The notes: generated from the sequence alone by a model not told the origin. 64,000 nt of DNA from Paenibacillus sp. FSL R7-0204 (GCF_038002225.1 NZ_JBBOCA010000001.1:1674001-1738000), one strand, 5' to 3'; shown: positions 44,759-54,711, counted from the stretch's first letter. A program made the numbers and translations.

Positions 44759-45601
44759 CTAAGAATCAGGCTGGATCACCTTCATTTTGGACGGGTTGTT
44801 GATTTTGTATTTGACCGGATGCTGGGAGAGCTTCTTGGCTACAATCTTCGCTTCAAAAGAAACGGGGTCCCCCTCCTTCAGCTCCAGCTTCTTCAGCGTG
44901 GCACTGTGGCTTGACCAGACTTCGTCAATGGCCAGCTCATGCCCTTCTATCACTACATTTTCATAGATAATCACTTCATCATCGTTATCCGAAAAGTGGT
45001 TGGGAACAGTCGTGAATTCTTTGACAGCCGCTGTAACCTTGAGCTTGTCTTCCGGCAGCTGCAGGGCGGGCTTCTTTTTGGAGGCTGGCTTACGCGGCTT
45101 CTCTGCAGGAGCCGCTGTCTCCGCAGCACTCATGCCCCCTGCAGCACTCCCACTCACTGAACGCTCCGCAGTATCGCCCCCTGCAGCACCAGCACTCCGC
45201 GCGCCTTCCGCAGCATCAGCACTTCCCGCACCCTCCGCATCAACCTCAACCGGCTGGTTCTCCAGCAACTCGGCCTCTGTGGCAGCTTCTGACGGGTCCT
45301 CGGACCGTGCATCCGCAGCTGCTTGCGCGCGCTGTCCGAAGCTTACGGTCTGCATTTCTTTGAGGTAGGCCGGGTGGATACAATGCTGCTGCTTATTCTC
45401 GAACTGGACCACCACCGTCTGATTATCCACAAACCCTATAATTTCACAAGGCAGGGTCAGGCCCTGCCGCTTGTACAGATAAGTCTTGACCCGGGTGGCT
45501 GAACCGGGCAGAAGATTCCATTCCTTACACCGCTCAATCCGCTCATCCTCACTATCGAAATCCTGGACAGCCAGCGGCTCCACTACGAACGAATAGGTCA
45601 T
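44759..45601 (-). CDS. Unknown protein with a long Ala/Glu/Ser-rich linker
   Basis: 280 aa from ATG 45601; a GTG at 45607 is closer to the SD AAAGGTG and may be the true start. Residues 1-90 (SFVVEPLAVQDFDSEDERIE; TYLYKRQGLTLPCEIIGFVD) and 175-280 (AVKEFTTVPNHFSDNDDEVI; LELKEGDPVSFEAKIV) look like small beta-rich folds, the second with OB-fold character. They are joined by about 80 residues of low complexity, ending in a basic KPRKPASKKKPAL. No signal peptide. It lies 42 bp after the pgpA-like gene and is probably co-transcribed. I do not recognise the family. Confidence 0.72.
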   Translation of the reverse strand: MTYSFVVEPLAVQDFDSEDERIERCKEWNLLPGSATRVKTYLYKRQGLTLPCEIIGFVDNQTVVVQFENKQQHCIHPAYLKEMQTVSFGQRAQAAADARSEDPSEAATEAELLENQPVEVDAEGAGSADAAEGARSAGAAGGDTAERSVSGSAAGGMSAAETAAPAEKPRKPASKKKPALQLPEDKLKVTAAVKEFTTVPNHFSDNDDEVIIYENVVIEGHELAIDEVWSSHSATLKKLELKEGDPVSFEAKIVAKKLSQHPVKYKINNPSKMKVIQPDS

Positions 45602-45643
45602 GCACACTTCGCACCTTTCCTTTTATAAATAATAGCTCCCGTC

Positions 45644-46243
45644 TTATTCCGGCAACGTCTCCTCCAGCCGGCTGCGCCGTGCAGCCTCTTCCGCGTCCTC
45701 CGGGGCATGGGGCAGGCCCAGCTCCTCCTCGCGTTCCGCCTGCTTGCGGTGGGCGATCCGGCTACTGGCCGCTGCGGCTACTGCACCGACGATATCATCC
45801 AGATAGGTATGGATCTGGCCGGTGGTTTTGTCATTCAGCCTCTCCAGTACACCCGGCTTGAGCTTGTCCACATAACCATAGTTAGTGAAGCCGATACTGC
45901 CATATACATTAACGATCGAGAAGGCGAGTATCTCGTCTACCCCGTACAATCCTTCATCATTCTCAATCATATCCTGGAGCGGTGAGAACAGCTTGCCCTC
46001 CTCCGCCAGTACATCGAGCTGAATGCCGGTTAGCACCGCATTCTGCACCTCACGCTTGCTGAGTACCATCTCAACGTTATGAATACATTCCTCCATGGTC
46101 AGGCCCGGATAGTATTTCTTCTGCAGCATCATGACAAGCTCGGCAATCTCCTCCAGGGTGACTCCTCGCTTGTGCAGCCAGTACCGGGTCGCTTCGGCAA
46201 CGGCTTTGCTGTTGAGGCTGTAAGGAATTTTGGCATCAGTCAT
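45644..46243 (-). CDS. Phosphatidylglycerophosphatase A-like protein (YutG type)
   Basis: 199 aa from ATG 46243 (GGAGGAC upstream). The region GVTLEEIAELVMMLQKKYYPGLT and the core ILAFSIVNVYGSIGFTNYGYVD (shown as separate 13- and 9-residue parts in the family: ILAFSIVNVYGSI, GFTNYGYVD) with TYLDDIVGAVAAA identify the Bacillus YutG/PgpA family, cytoplasmic enzymes that form phosphatidylglycerol from its phosphate. Conserved Asp residues (DKTTG, DDIVGA) may bind Mg2+. The C-terminus is charged and extended compared with the core. Confidence 0.82.
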   Translation of the reverse strand: MTDAKIPYSLNSKAVAEATRYWLHKRGVTLEEIAELVMMLQKKYYPGLTMEECIHNVEMVLSKREVQNAVLTGIQLDVLAEEGKLFSPLQDMIENDEGLYGVDEILAFSIVNVYGSIGFTNYGYVDKLKPGVLERLNDKTTGQIHTYLDDIVGAVAAAASSRIAHRKQAEREEELGLPHAPEDAEEAARRSRLEETLPE

Positions 46244-46436
46244 AGGAAGTCCTCCATTCGTGAGTCGGGTGTGATTTGGGTATGTACTAAATTGTACGCA
46301 AGCGGCAGACCGATGTCCAGAAACGTCCGGAATAGAACATCTGTAATTTAGGATAAGCTGTTGTTATTTTTTGGACACGGGGCTCGTATACATAGCAGTA
46401 CAAACTGATCTTAGCGCTAGAAAGGGGTAATGAAGA

Positions 46437-47561
46437 TTGATGAAACCTGTGAAACACCTCCGCGGGGCGTCTGCGGCTTGCCTGCTGGCCGTTCCGCTTG
46501 TGCTCTCCGGCTGCAGTCTGTTCGGTTCAGAATCCGCTGCTGTGGACCCGCCTCCCGCCGCCGTAGAAGCGCAAATGCTGCAAGTGAGCGGGGAAGATAC
46601 GCTGGATACCGGTGTATTCGGACCGGCCTCCCTGGATGAGACGGATCTGTCCGCCGGGATGAAGGATACCGGAGCACCCGCTGTAGCCGGTGAGCGGACT
46701 ACTGTGTATCTGGAGGATCAGAACGGTCTGCTGGCTCCGGTGGCTCTGTCTTTTCCGAAAAGCGAGGATACGGTCATGCTGAAGAATTCCCTCACGGCAC
46801 TGGTCAGCAAGGGGGCTTACGCCTCTGCACTGCCTAAGGGCTTCCAGGGCGTACTGCCCGCAGGGACGAAAGTGAACAGTGTATCTGTCGGCCAGGATCA
46901 TGTTGCAATTGTTGAATTCAACTCGGCGTTTAACGACTACGATCCTGCGGATGAACGCAAGATCCTAGAGGCGCTGACCTGGACGCTGACCGGGCAGGAT
47001 GACATCAAGGGAGTACAGCTCTGGGTTGATGGCAAAGAGCTGACTGAAATGCCGCTGCAAGGCACACCGCTGGACCGCCCGCTGGCCCGTACGATGGGCA
47101 TTAACCTGCCGAAGCATAACGCACTGATGATGAATTCCAGCGCAGTCACGGTCTATTTCGCAGCAGCTTCACCGGATGGGGGCCACCAGTATTATGTTCC
47201 GGTTACCCGCTTTGTACCCGCTGGCGGGGATACGGTGAAGGCGGCTCTGAGCGAGCTGATTGCCGGACCGCAGTCCGAGAACGGTCTGGAGATGGTCATG
47301 ACGCAGGGAACGGCAGTTGATTCTGTAAAAGCAGGGCAGAACGGAGTGGTCACCGTATCGCTGACCGATGATATGTTCGATGGCAGCACAAGCATTCCCG
47401 AGGAGATGCTGGAGTCGGTTGTGCTGACGGTGGCCCAGAATACAGATGATTCGCTGGTGCAGATCCGCCTGAACGGCAAGGATACCGTTACGGGCACCAA
47501 TAACGTCGATTACGGACAGCCGGTCTCCGCGCCGGAATATGTGAACGAGCTGCCGCTTTAG
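46437..47561 (+). CDS. gerM: GerM, sporulation/germination lipoprotein with two GerMN domains
   Basis: 374 aa with a lipoprotein signal (LVLSGCSLFG, Cys about residue 25) and two GerMN repeats, about residues 90-215 (TTVYLEDQNGLLAPVALSFP) and 230-360 (AVTVYFAAASPDGGHQYYVP). In Bacillus, GerM stabilises the SpoIIIA-SpoIIQ channel between mother cell and forespore. As in Bacillus, it is followed by rph and the ITP pyrophosphatase gene, so this block keeps the ancestral order. gerE, a near neighbour in B. subtilis, is about 43 kb away here. Confidence 0.92.
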   Translation: MMKPVKHLRGASAACLLAVPLVLSGCSLFGSESAAVDPPPAAVEAQMLQVSGEDTLDTGVFGPASLDETDLSAGMKDTGAPAVAGERTTVYLEDQNGLLAPVALSFPKSEDTVMLKNSLTALVSKGAYASALPKGFQGVLPAGTKVNSVSVGQDHVAIVEFNSAFNDYDPADERKILEALTWTLTGQDDIKGVQLWVDGKELTEMPLQGTPLDRPLARTMGINLPKHNALMMNSSAVTVYFAAASPDGGHQYYVPVTRFVPAGGDTVKAALSELIAGPQSENGLEMVMTQGTAVDSVKAGQNGVVTVSLTDDMFDGSTSIPEEMLESVVLTVAQNTDDSLVQIRLNGKDTVTGTNNVDYGQPVSAPEYVNELPL

Positions 47562-47753
47562 AGCGGGTCCTCCCGGCTTAAAAAGATGCTTTTGTGCCTA
47601 CTCTTTGATAGAATAAAGTATTGTTCATCCGAATAACGGGTCAGGAGCAGCGGTGCCGTTCTCTTCCATAGGGGGCGGCCCCCGTTTCTGCGTATAAGAT
47701 ACGGATGAATGTATACCCAAACTTTGCGCTATACGATGCAGGAGGCAGAAAAG

Positions 47754-48512
47754 ATGAGATCAAACGGACGCAACGAAGATCAGCTCCGGCCAATAACGAT
47801 AACGACCCAGACCAACAAATATGCAGAAGGCTCCGTCATCATTGAGATGGGAGATACCAAGGTCATCTGTACGGCAACCGTGGATGAGAAGGTCCCGCCG
47901 TTTCTGAAGGGACAAGGCAAGGGCTGGGTAACCGCCGAATATTCGATGCTTCCCCGCGCGACCCAGACCCGCAACCAGCGTGAAGCCGCGCGCGGCAAGC
48001 TGACCGGGCGGACCATGGAAATCCAGCGCCTGATCGGACGGGCCCTGCGTTCGGTGGTGAATTTGCAGGCGCTCGGCGAACGCAGTATTACGCTGGACTG
48101 CGATGTAATTCAGGCAGACGGGGGAACGCGGACGGCTTCGATCACGGGTGCTTTTGTAGCGATGGCCTTTGCCATGAACAAGCTTGCCCTCCAGAATAAG
48201 CTGACGGTCTTCCCGATTACAGACTACCTGGCAGCCATTAGTGTGGGTGTCGTTGGCGACAAGACGCTGCTCGACCTGAATTATGAAGAGGATTCCAAGG
48301 CGAAGGTGGATATGAATGTGGTCATGACGGGCAGCGGCGCTTTCGTTGAGGTTCAGGGCACGGGCGAAGAGCGCCCGTTCACCCGCCAGGAGCTGGACCA
48401 GCTGCTGGGTCTCGGAGAGAAGGGGATCTATGAGCTGATCGCTGTGCAAAAAGAAGTCCTCGGCGCCATCGCGCTCAAAATCCCTGTCGGCCAGCCCGGT
48501 CAAGAGGTGTAG
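47754..48512 (+). CDS. rph: Ribonuclease PH
   Basis: 252 aa from ATG 47754, with AGGAGG ten bases upstream; a frame from 47709 ignores this site. Conserved features: [20 protein letters not shown] near the start, [20 protein letters not shown] with the phosphate-binding arginines, and [18 protein letters not shown] with the catalytic Asp. It trims 3' ends of tRNA precursors using phosphate. It ends 1 bp before rdgB. Confidence 0.96.
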   Translation: MRSNGRNEDQLRPITITTQTNKYAEGSVIIEMGDTKVICTATVDEKVPPFLKGQGKGWVTAEYSMLPRATQTRNQREAARGKLTGRTMEIQRLIGRALRSVVNLQALGERSITLDCDVIQADGGTRTASITGAFVAMAFAMNKLALQNKLTVFPITDYLAAISVGVVGDKTLLDLNYEEDSKAKVDMNVVMTGSGAFVEVQGTGEERPFTRQELDQLLGLGEKGIYELIAVQKEVLGAIALKIPVGQPGQEV

Positions 48513-48513
48513 G

Positions 48514-49155
48514 ATGAAGTCCGGCAGCGGAATTCTGATTGTCGCGACGAAGAACAAAGGCAAGGTGCGGGAGTTCCAGCATGCCTTTGCTCCCTTGGGA
48601 CTTACGGTCAAAAGCATGTATGACTACCCGGATCTGCCGGATGTGGTCGAGGACGGGGCCACTTTTGCCGAGAATGCCTTCAAGAAATCCCGCGCTGTAG
48701 GGGACGCTCTTGGACTGCCGGTGCTGGCAGACGATTCCGGTCTCTGTGTAGAGGCGCTGGACGGAAGCCCCGGCGTATACTCGGCCCGTTATGCCGGCGA
48801 GGCGGCGGATGATGAGGCGAATAACCTGAAGCTGATGAGCGAGCTGGAGCGGCTGAAGCAGGGTGAGGATACCGGACAGCCGCTGCTGAGTCCTGCCCGG
48901 TTCGTCTGTGCCCTGTCGCTCTATGATCCGGCGGACGGCCGGGAATGGACGGCTGAGGGTACGGTCGAAGGCTGGATTACCTCGGAGCCTGCGGGTGCCG
49001 GCGGTTTCGGTTATGACCCGCTGTTCTATCTCCCGGAATACGAGAAGACGATGGCTGAGCTGACGCTTGAGGAGAAGCAGTCGATCAGCCACCGCGGGAC
49101 GGCGCTGCGGCGTCTGACCGAGAAGCTTGCTGCTGCGCAGAGCGGCGGTAAATAG
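48514..49155 (+). CDS. rdgB: RdgB/Ham1 dITP/XTP pyrophosphatase
   Basis: 213 aa. Opening IVATKNKGKVREFQHAF, active-site PVLADDSGLCVEALDG and C-terminal FGYDPLFYLPEYEKTMAEL followed by SHRGTALRRL. It removes ITP, dITP and XTP from the nucleotide pool. AAGAGGTGTAGG overlaps the end of rph and precedes ATG 48514; the two are translated from one mRNA, as in B. subtilis (ysnA). Confidence 0.95.
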   Translation: MKSGSGILIVATKNKGKVREFQHAFAPLGLTVKSMYDYPDLPDVVEDGATFAENAFKKSRAVGDALGLPVLADDSGLCVEALDGSPGVYSARYAGEAADDEANNLKLMSELERLKQGEDTGQPLLSPARFVCALSLYDPADGREWTAEGTVEGWITSEPAGAGGFGYDPLFYLPEYEKTMAELTLEEKQSISHRGTALRRLTEKLAAAQSGGK

Positions 49156-49171
49156 AAGAGTTGGAATCTTG

Positions 49172-49219
49172 GAAGCAGCCCGTAAGCAGAATATGCTCGG
49201 GGCTGCTTCTGTTTTTTTT
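49172..49219 (+). terminator. Terminator of the gerM-rph-rdgB operon
   Basis: GAAGCAGCC...GGCTGCTTC stem, with an inner GAATATGCTC region, followed by TGTTTTTTTT, 16 bp after rdgB. Confidence 0.85.
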
Positions 49220-49737
49220 AGATAATAATCCCCCCTGATTATGGAAATTTATCCCTAGCATATCCTCCGGCTTTGTATGAGAATAAGAGTTGACTTCACC
49301 CCTTCGCAGATCCTGCATCCTTCCGCAAATCGCCGCAATCCACCCACCCTGCCCTGTACCAAACAACAACGTAGGCCGTAGCGGAGCGAGTGATCCGTAT
49401 GCTGCTGAACTGCGCTTTTTTTGAAAATATAAGAATGTATATGTTTCACGCTAATCATTATCCTTCTATTTCTCGCTGAAACGGTACCGTCCTTTAAAAG
49501 GACGGCGAAGCCGTTTCCACTTGGCTGTATTTCCCTAGTCTACCAGTCACACTGCCAGGAATTTAATAGTTTTACAGGGTGAAGGTCAAGGCCAATCGGG
49601 TCCGGGAGGTGAACGCTGAGCTTTCTCATTCGCAGCAAGGGAAGAACGGTCACTTAATATCCTTGATGGCAGAGGCGCATGGATGTCCATGAAGCAGGCT
49701 TACAGGTTACGCATTGAACCGGGGAGGTAATCACGAA
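49220..49737. other. Intergenic region with a long palindrome
   Basis: No gene supported. CCGTCCTTT-TA-AAAGGACGG (about 49488-49507), flanked by AACGG and CCGTT arms, forms a long hairpin. A degenerate relative (TTTCGCTGAAACGCTGTCCT) recurs near 51937, suggesting a dispersed intergenic repeat. The chitinase promoter must lie in the right half. Confidence 0.55.
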
Positions 49738-51672
49738 ATGGCCTTTATCAAAAGCAAATCCTTTGTGCTTGGCTTGGCGGCAGTCCTTTTCCTTACTCTT
49801 TTTTCGGCTTTTGGTGCAAATAGCAGAACTGTTCAGGCAGCAGGTGACTACAAGATTGTCGGCTACTATGCTTCATGGGCCGCCTACGGGCGGGCTTATA
49901 ATGTAACGGATATCGATCCCGGCAAAATGAATGTCATCAACTATGCCTTTGCCGACATCTGCTGGAACGGAATACACGGCAATCCCGACCCGACCGGGCC
50001 GAATCCGGTCACCTGGTCCTGCCAGAACGAGCAGGGGCAGGCGATCAGCGTGCCCAATGGCACCGTAGTGCTGGGCGATCCCTGGATCGATGCCCAGAAA
50101 AGCTTTGGCGATGACAAATGGGATGACCCGATCAAAGGGAATCTGAAGCAGCTCTGGAAGCTGAAGGAGAAGAATCCGAATCTGAAGACGATGATCTCTG
50201 TCGGGGGCTGGACCTGGTCCAACCGCTTCTCGGATGTAGCTGCCACAGCGGCAACCCGTGAGGTGTTCGCGAGCTCCTCCGTGGATTTCATCCGCAAATA
50301 CAAGATGGACGGTGTCGATTTGGACTGGGAGTACCCGGTCAGCGGCGGGCTTGCGGGCAATAGCTACCGCCCTGAGGATAAGCAGAACTACATCCTGCTG
50401 CTCCAAAAGATCCGGGAAAAGCTGAATGCAGCCGGGGCTGCCGACGGCAAAACGTATCTCCTGACCATTGCCTCGGGTGCAGGTCCCACTTACATCCAGA
50501 ATAACAATCTCAGCGGAATCGCTTCTGTGGTGGACTGGATCAACATTATGACCTATGACTTCAACGGCAGCTGGAATCCCACTACCGGTCACAATGCGCC
50601 GCTGTATTATGATCCGGCAGCCGCTTCATCAGGGTTGACTGAGCCGGCAAACTATAACATCGACAAGGCGGTGACCAGCTATCTGAGTGCAGGCGTACCG
50701 GCTAATAAGCTGGTGCTCGGCATGCCGTTCTACGGCCGTGGCTGGGGAGGTGCCCCTGCTGCGGGCAACGGGCAATATCAGGTGTCTGCCGGGATCTCCC
50801 AGACCGGAACCTGGGAGAAGGGCAACTACGATTTCAGTGATCTGGAAGCCAATTATATCAATAAGAACGGGTACACCCGCTACTGGAACAACACCTCCAA
50901 GGTCCCTTATCTCTACAACCCGTCCAACCAGACCTTCATCAGCTATGATGATACCGAATCCATCGGGTACAAGGCCAGCTATCTCAAGAGCAAAGGCCTC
51001 GCCGGGGCCATGTTCTGGGAGACCAGCGGAGACCGCAACAAGACGCTGCAGACCAAGCTCAGTTCAGAGCTGGGCGGCGGGGTGGTGACACCAACAGCTA
51101 CGCCGGTGCCGACCGCGACGGTACAGCCATCGGCCACGCCAACAGCAACAGTCGCACCGACAGCAACGGTGAAGCCATCCGCCACGCCGACCGCGACAGT
51201 GAAGCCGTCAGCAACACCTACGGCAACAGTGGCACCGACGGCCACACCAGGTCAATGCACGGCTGCCGCGTGGAGTTCCACCGCTGTCTACACACAGGGT
51301 CAGCAAGTCTCCTATGGCGGGCTGATCTATCAGGCCCAGTGGTGGACGCAGGGAGACCGGCCGGATCTCAGCGGTGCCTTCGGGGTGTGGCGGGTGACCG
51401 GTACCTGCGGTAACGCTACTCCGCAGCCGACAGCTACGCCACTCCCGACAGTAAGCCCTTCGGCTACGCCGACAGTAGCGCCAACGTCTACGCCGGCAGT
51501 GACACCAGCGCCTTCAGCTACCCCAGGCGCTGCTGCCTGGAAAGCAGGCACTGCTTATAGTGTCGGCAGTATCGTAACTTACAGCGGGCAATCCTACACC
51601 TGCTTGCAGGCGCATACCTCACTAGCCGGCTGGGAGCCGAATGTCACTCCTGCGCTCTGGAAGCTGAACTAA
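49738..51672 (+). CDS. Secreted GH18 chitinase with two CBM5/12 chitin-binding modules
   Basis: 644 aa from ATG 49738 (GGGGAGGT nine bases upstream). Signal peptide to about residue 35 (FGANSRTVQAA). The GH18 barrel covers about residues 38-440, with SVGGWTWSNRF and the catalytic DGVDLDWEYP (the last Glu is the acid), and MTYDFNGSWN. Pro/Thr/Ala linkers (PTATVKPSATPT repeats) separate two modules of the CBM5/12 type: CTAAAWSSTAVYTQGQQVSY and AAWKAGTAYSVGSIVTYSGQ. It degrades chitin outside the cell; the products would suit the GlcNAc-linked operon at 5.7-16 kb. It has its own terminator. Confidence 0.94.
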   Translation: MAFIKSKSFVLGLAAVLFLTLFSAFGANSRTVQAAGDYKIVGYYASWAAYGRAYNVTDIDPGKMNVINYAFADICWNGIHGNPDPTGPNPVTWSCQNEQGQAISVPNGTVVLGDPWIDAQKSFGDDKWDDPIKGNLKQLWKLKEKNPNLKTMISVGGWTWSNRFSDVAATAATREVFASSSVDFIRKYKMDGVDLDWEYPVSGGLAGNSYRPEDKQNYILLLQKIREKLNAAGAADGKTYLLTIASGAGPTYIQNNNLSGIASVVDWINIMTYDFNGSWNPTTGHNAPLYYDPAAASSGLTEPANYNIDKAVTSYLSAGVPANKLVLGMPFYGRGWGGAPAAGNGQYQVSAGISQTGTWEKGNYDFSDLEANYINKNGYTRYWNNTSKVPYLYNPSNQTFISYDDTESIGYKASYLKSKGLAGAMFWETSGDRNKTLQTKLSSELGGGVVTPTATPVPTATVQPSATPTATVAPTATVKPSATPTATVKPSATPTATVAPTATPGQCTAAAWSSTAVYTQGQQVSYGGLIYQAQWWTQGDRPDLSGAFGVWRVTGTCGNATPQPTATPLPTVSPSATPTVAPTSTPAVTPAPSATPGAAAWKAGTAYSVGSIVTYSGQSYTCLQAHTSLAGWEPNVTPALWKLN

Positions 51673-51800
51673 AGGCGGAGCGGACAGCGCCCTTCAGGAG
51701 GAGGACTAGGAAGAAGCTGACTATAGGGTGATACAGCGATAACGTTCATCCGTAGGAATCCAGCGATAGGGCATGAGTATGCCTAAGTATAGAAGAAGGA

Positions 51801-51833
51801 ACGGTGCCGACTTTAAGCTGGCACCGTTTTTTA
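51801..51833 (+). terminator. Chitinase terminator
   Basis: ACGGTGCC-GACTTTAAGCT-GGCACCGT followed by TTTTTT, about 130 bp after the chitinase stop. Confidence 0.8.
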
Positions 51834-52549
51834 GTGCTTTTTAGAATGATACGTTGCTACAAGCGAACCTGTTTGTTTAGTCTGCTTGCTATTATGAATA
51901 GTGAGCGGACACAGTTGGAAAAAAGGCATTTAATTTCGCTGAAACGCTGTCCTTGAAGGAAGCAGTTGGAAAAAGAACAGTTAATCCGCCGTACTCTCTC
52001 GATTCACGGGAAAAAGGACTGGTTAAGTGTTGTTTTTCCAACTATTTTCTATATGTGCCACAATGACCCCGAATTAGATGTACAATATCCACTTGCTTCA
52101 TCCGCTGCGCTCGAAACCGAACAGATAAGTACTTCAAGTTGTCGCAACGACCATTGAACAATTACGCTGGACAATAATACCGGGTCATTCAGCCGAAACT
52201 ATTCTCCCACCCGTCAAGCCCCTCACCGACCACTCCCCGCAGAATCTCAGATTCCTGCCCCGGCATGGTGGCTGGCACCGTATTTATAGCACATTCCGTG
52301 CCTTGGAGGTTTTGGAAGCAGGATTTCGCGGTACGGAAATTGAATCAGTGAGTTTTTTGCGCTTCGATTGGATATATTTATGTTTAAATACAATTTAGCC
52401 GTCCTGTATCCCGCTTAAGGTTCATAAGCTTCCACAGGCTGAAATATAATGAACAGACAGACGGCTGTCCCGGCCTCCAAAAATTTTGTGAAACGTGATG
52501 CCGATTATTTCGTTATAGTAGTATATAGCGGAAGGTGGTGGGTTCACCA
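51834..52549. other. Long non-coding region before nfeD
   Basis: About 715 bp. I see no gene. It holds the degenerate repeat relative near 51937 (CGCTGAAACGCTGTCCTTGA) and short frames without ribosome-binding sites. The promoter for the NfeD/SPFH operon should be at about 52490-52530; TTTCGTTATAGTAGTATATA is present there. Confidence 0.5.
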
Positions 52550-52984
52550 ATGAGTATGTGGGTATTGTGGTTGATTGCCGCTGGCGTCTTGTTTGTTGTA
52601 GAGATGTTTACGTTTACATTCTATTTGTTATGGCTTAGCCTGGGAGCCTTGGCTGCCGGACTGGTTGCGCTTGTGCTGCCGGATGCATGGCTGCTGCAGG
52701 TCGTAGCGGGTTCGCTGTTAGCTCTGGCCCTGACGTTCTTCACCAAGCCATTGTCTGAGCGGTTGCGCAATGCGCGGGGCTTCAAGGATACGGGTACCGA
52801 GATTATCGGCAGGCAAGGTCTGGTCGTTGAACCGATTGAGCCTGGCCGTTACGGGCAGGTCAAGATTGGCGGCGATACATGGAGTGCAACCTCAACAGTG
52901 GCACTGGGTAAGGGTCAGCAGGTAATTGTAGTAAGAAGAAGCACTACCATTATTGAAGTAGAACGATGGGGGGATATGTACTAA
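52550..52984 (+). CDS. NfeD-like membrane protein
   Basis: 144 aa from ATG 52550 (GGAAGGTGG upstream). Two or three membrane spans at the N-terminus (residues about 3-75), then a C-terminal OB-fold (IIGRQGLVVEPIEPGRYGQV) as in NfeD/YbbK proteins. NfeD and SPFH proteins are encoded together across bacteria and act in membrane-domain organisation. The stop shares one base with the next start (TAATG). Confidence 0.88.
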   Translation: MSMWVLWLIAAGVLFVVEMFTFTFYLLWLSLGALAAGLVALVLPDAWLLQVVAGSLLALALTFFTKPLSERLRNARGFKDTGTEIIGRQGLVVEPIEPGRYGQVKIGGDTWSATSTVALGKGQQVIVVRRSTTIIEVERWGDMY

Positions 52985-53919
52985 TGGAATTGATAATTAT
53001 CGGAATTATTATTGTTGTTGTCGTAGTATTTATCGCAATGACGATCAAGATTGTCCCGCAGCAAAGAGTTGGGGTTGTAGAGCGTCTGGGTAAATTCCAC
53101 CGGCTGCTCACACCAGGTCTGAATATTCTCATTCCGGTCATTGATCAGGTGCGGGTCTATCATGACCTGCGGATTCAACAGGCGAATGTACCGCCGCAGA
53201 CGGTAATCACGAAGGATAACGTACAGGTGCAGATCGATACGATTATCTTCTATCAGGTAGTGGGTCCGGAAGAAGCAACGTACGGAATCTCCGATTATGT
53301 GTATGGGGTACGGAATATCTCCACAGCCACCATGCGTCAGATTATCGGTAAGCTGGAGCTGGATGAAACTTTGTCCGGCCGTGAAAAAATCTCCTCCGAC
53401 ATCCGTCTCGCGCTGGATGAAGCGACAGAGAAGTGGGGCGTGCGCATTGAGCGTGTTGAAGTGATCGACATCAAGCCGCCGCTTGATATTCAGGAGGCCA
53501 TGGACAAACAGATGAAGGCAGAACGCAGCAAGCGTGCGATTGTCCTGGAGGCGGAAGCCGCCAAGCAGGATATGATCCTCCGTGCCGAAGGGGATAAGCA
53601 GAGTAAAATCCTGAAGGCTGAAGGGGATAAGGAAGCACGTATCCGTCAGGCGGAAGGTCTCGGTCAGGCGCAGGAGCTGGAAGCCCTCGGCCAGGCCAAG
53701 GCGATCGAAGCAGTGGCGATGGCGGAGAAGGCCCGGATTGCCATGATTGCCAGCGCAGGACTGGATGAAAGAGTGCTGGCTTATCAATCCTTTGAAGCCT
53801 TGACTGACATCTCTAAGGGACCAGCGAACAAGATATTCCTGCCAACCAGTGCGGTGGAGACGCTGGGCAGCCTGGGCGCAATTGCCGAAGTATTCAAGGC
53901 CAGCAAAGAAGGCAAATAA
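52984..53919 (+). CDS. SPFH/Band 7 (stomatin, QmcA-like) membrane protein
   Basis: 311 aa from ATG 52984. One N-terminal membrane anchor (IIIGIIIVVVVVFIAMTI), then the Band 7 domain (QRVGVVERLGKFHRLLTPGL; VIDIKPPLDIQEAMDKQMKA), then a helical coil rich in Ala/Glu/Gly (ILRAEGDKQSKILKAEGDKE). It oligomerises at the inner membrane and forms a complex with the NfeD partner. A longer frame from 52966 lies in the NfeD gene. Resembles E. coli QmcA-YbbK more than the FloA-YqeZ pair. Confidence 0.9.
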   Translation: MELIIIGIIIVVVVVFIAMTIKIVPQQRVGVVERLGKFHRLLTPGLNILIPVIDQVRVYHDLRIQQANVPPQTVITKDNVQVQIDTIIFYQVVGPEEATYGISDYVYGVRNISTATMRQIIGKLELDETLSGREKISSDIRLALDEATEKWGVRIERVEVIDIKPPLDIQEAMDKQMKAERSKRAIVLEAEAAKQDMILRAEGDKQSKILKAEGDKEARIRQAEGLGQAQELEALGQAKAIEAVAMAEKARIAMIASAGLDERVLAYQSFEALTDISKGPANKIFLPTSAVETLGSLGAIAEVFKASKEGK

Positions 53920-53977
53920 GCGGAAGACAATTTACAATTGCTGAAGATTCCGTTACAGTTAATAGCACAATCAGGCC

Positions 53978-54012
53978 GAGGCTTAGCAGGTACTTTTGTA
54001 CCTCTTAAGCCT
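53978..54012 (+). terminator. Possible terminator after the SPFH gene
   Basis: AGGCTTA-GC-AGGTAC-TTTT-GTACCT-C-TTAAGCCT forms a strong hairpin; the following bases (TTGCTTATG) are only weakly T-rich. Confidence 0.5.
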
Positions 54013-54064
54013 TTGCTTATGAAGACTGTTTTGCCGCTGTGCAGAACTTGAAGGAGAAGATACC

Positions 54065-54523
54065 GTGACGCAAAAAGAGATTTCCCCGCTCGTAGAGACC
54101 CTGGGGCTGCAGCCCCACGTGGAAGGCGGATGGTACAAGAGACTGTGGAATTCTCCCTTTGAGATTCCTCAGGACACGCTGGGCGAGGCTTATTCGGGCC
54201 CGCGTGCGTCAGCTTCATCGATTTATTTCCTGCTTCATGCTGACGAGAGTTCGGATTGGCACACTGTGCTGTCCTCCGAAATCTGGCTGTATCATTCCGG
54301 CAGCCCGATCGTGCTTAGTCTGGGAGGCAACGGCGCAGAGCCGGAGAACGTAACGGAGGTTATCCTGGGTCTGGATATCGCTGCGGGCCAGCAGCCGCAG
54401 GTAGTGATTCCTCCAGGCGTATGGCAGGCCGCCCGCCCGCTGGGTGAAGAACCGGCACTCGTCTCCTGCATCGTATCGCCGGAGTTCCACTTTGACGATT
54501 TCAAGCTGATTGACAAGAAATAA
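54065..54523 (+). CDS. Cupin-fold protein of the DUF985 family
   Basis: 152 aa from GTG 54065 (GAAGGAGAAG upstream). The start LGLQPHVEGGWYKRLWNS and the core SIYFLLHADESSDWHTVLSSEIWLYHSGSP (parts: SIYFLLHADESSDWH, EIWLYHSGSP) are typical of the DUF985/YML079w cupin group, and VIPPGVWQAARPL is the second cupin motif. The family folds as a cupin dimer; ligand and function are not established. It lies alone between the SPFH and AKR genes. Confidence 0.85.
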   Translation: MTQKEISPLVETLGLQPHVEGGWYKRLWNSPFEIPQDTLGEAYSGPRASASSIYFLLHADESSDWHTVLSSEIWLYHSGSPIVLSLGGNGAEPENVTEVILGLDIAAGQQPQVVIPPGVWQAARPLGEEPALVSCIVSPEFHFDDFKLIDKK

Positions 54524-54711
54524 GCAGGTATGTAATGGAGTACGGCCGGGAAGGGGCTGTGCTCCATTTTTGTGCAAAGAGGCATACAATCTTCACGATT
54601 TGGCAACCTATTCGCTAGAACGGGAACGGATTTCGCAATTGGATGATTATGAGAGCGGTAATACGGTTAAGGAAGCTTGTTGAATTCAAATTAGGCTTGG
54701 AGGGTATCCAT

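Noticed and set aside
51966..52157. 63-codon plus-strand frame in the gap before nfeD
   Set aside because: No ribosome-binding site, overlaps the degenerate intergenic repeat, and the product resembles no family.
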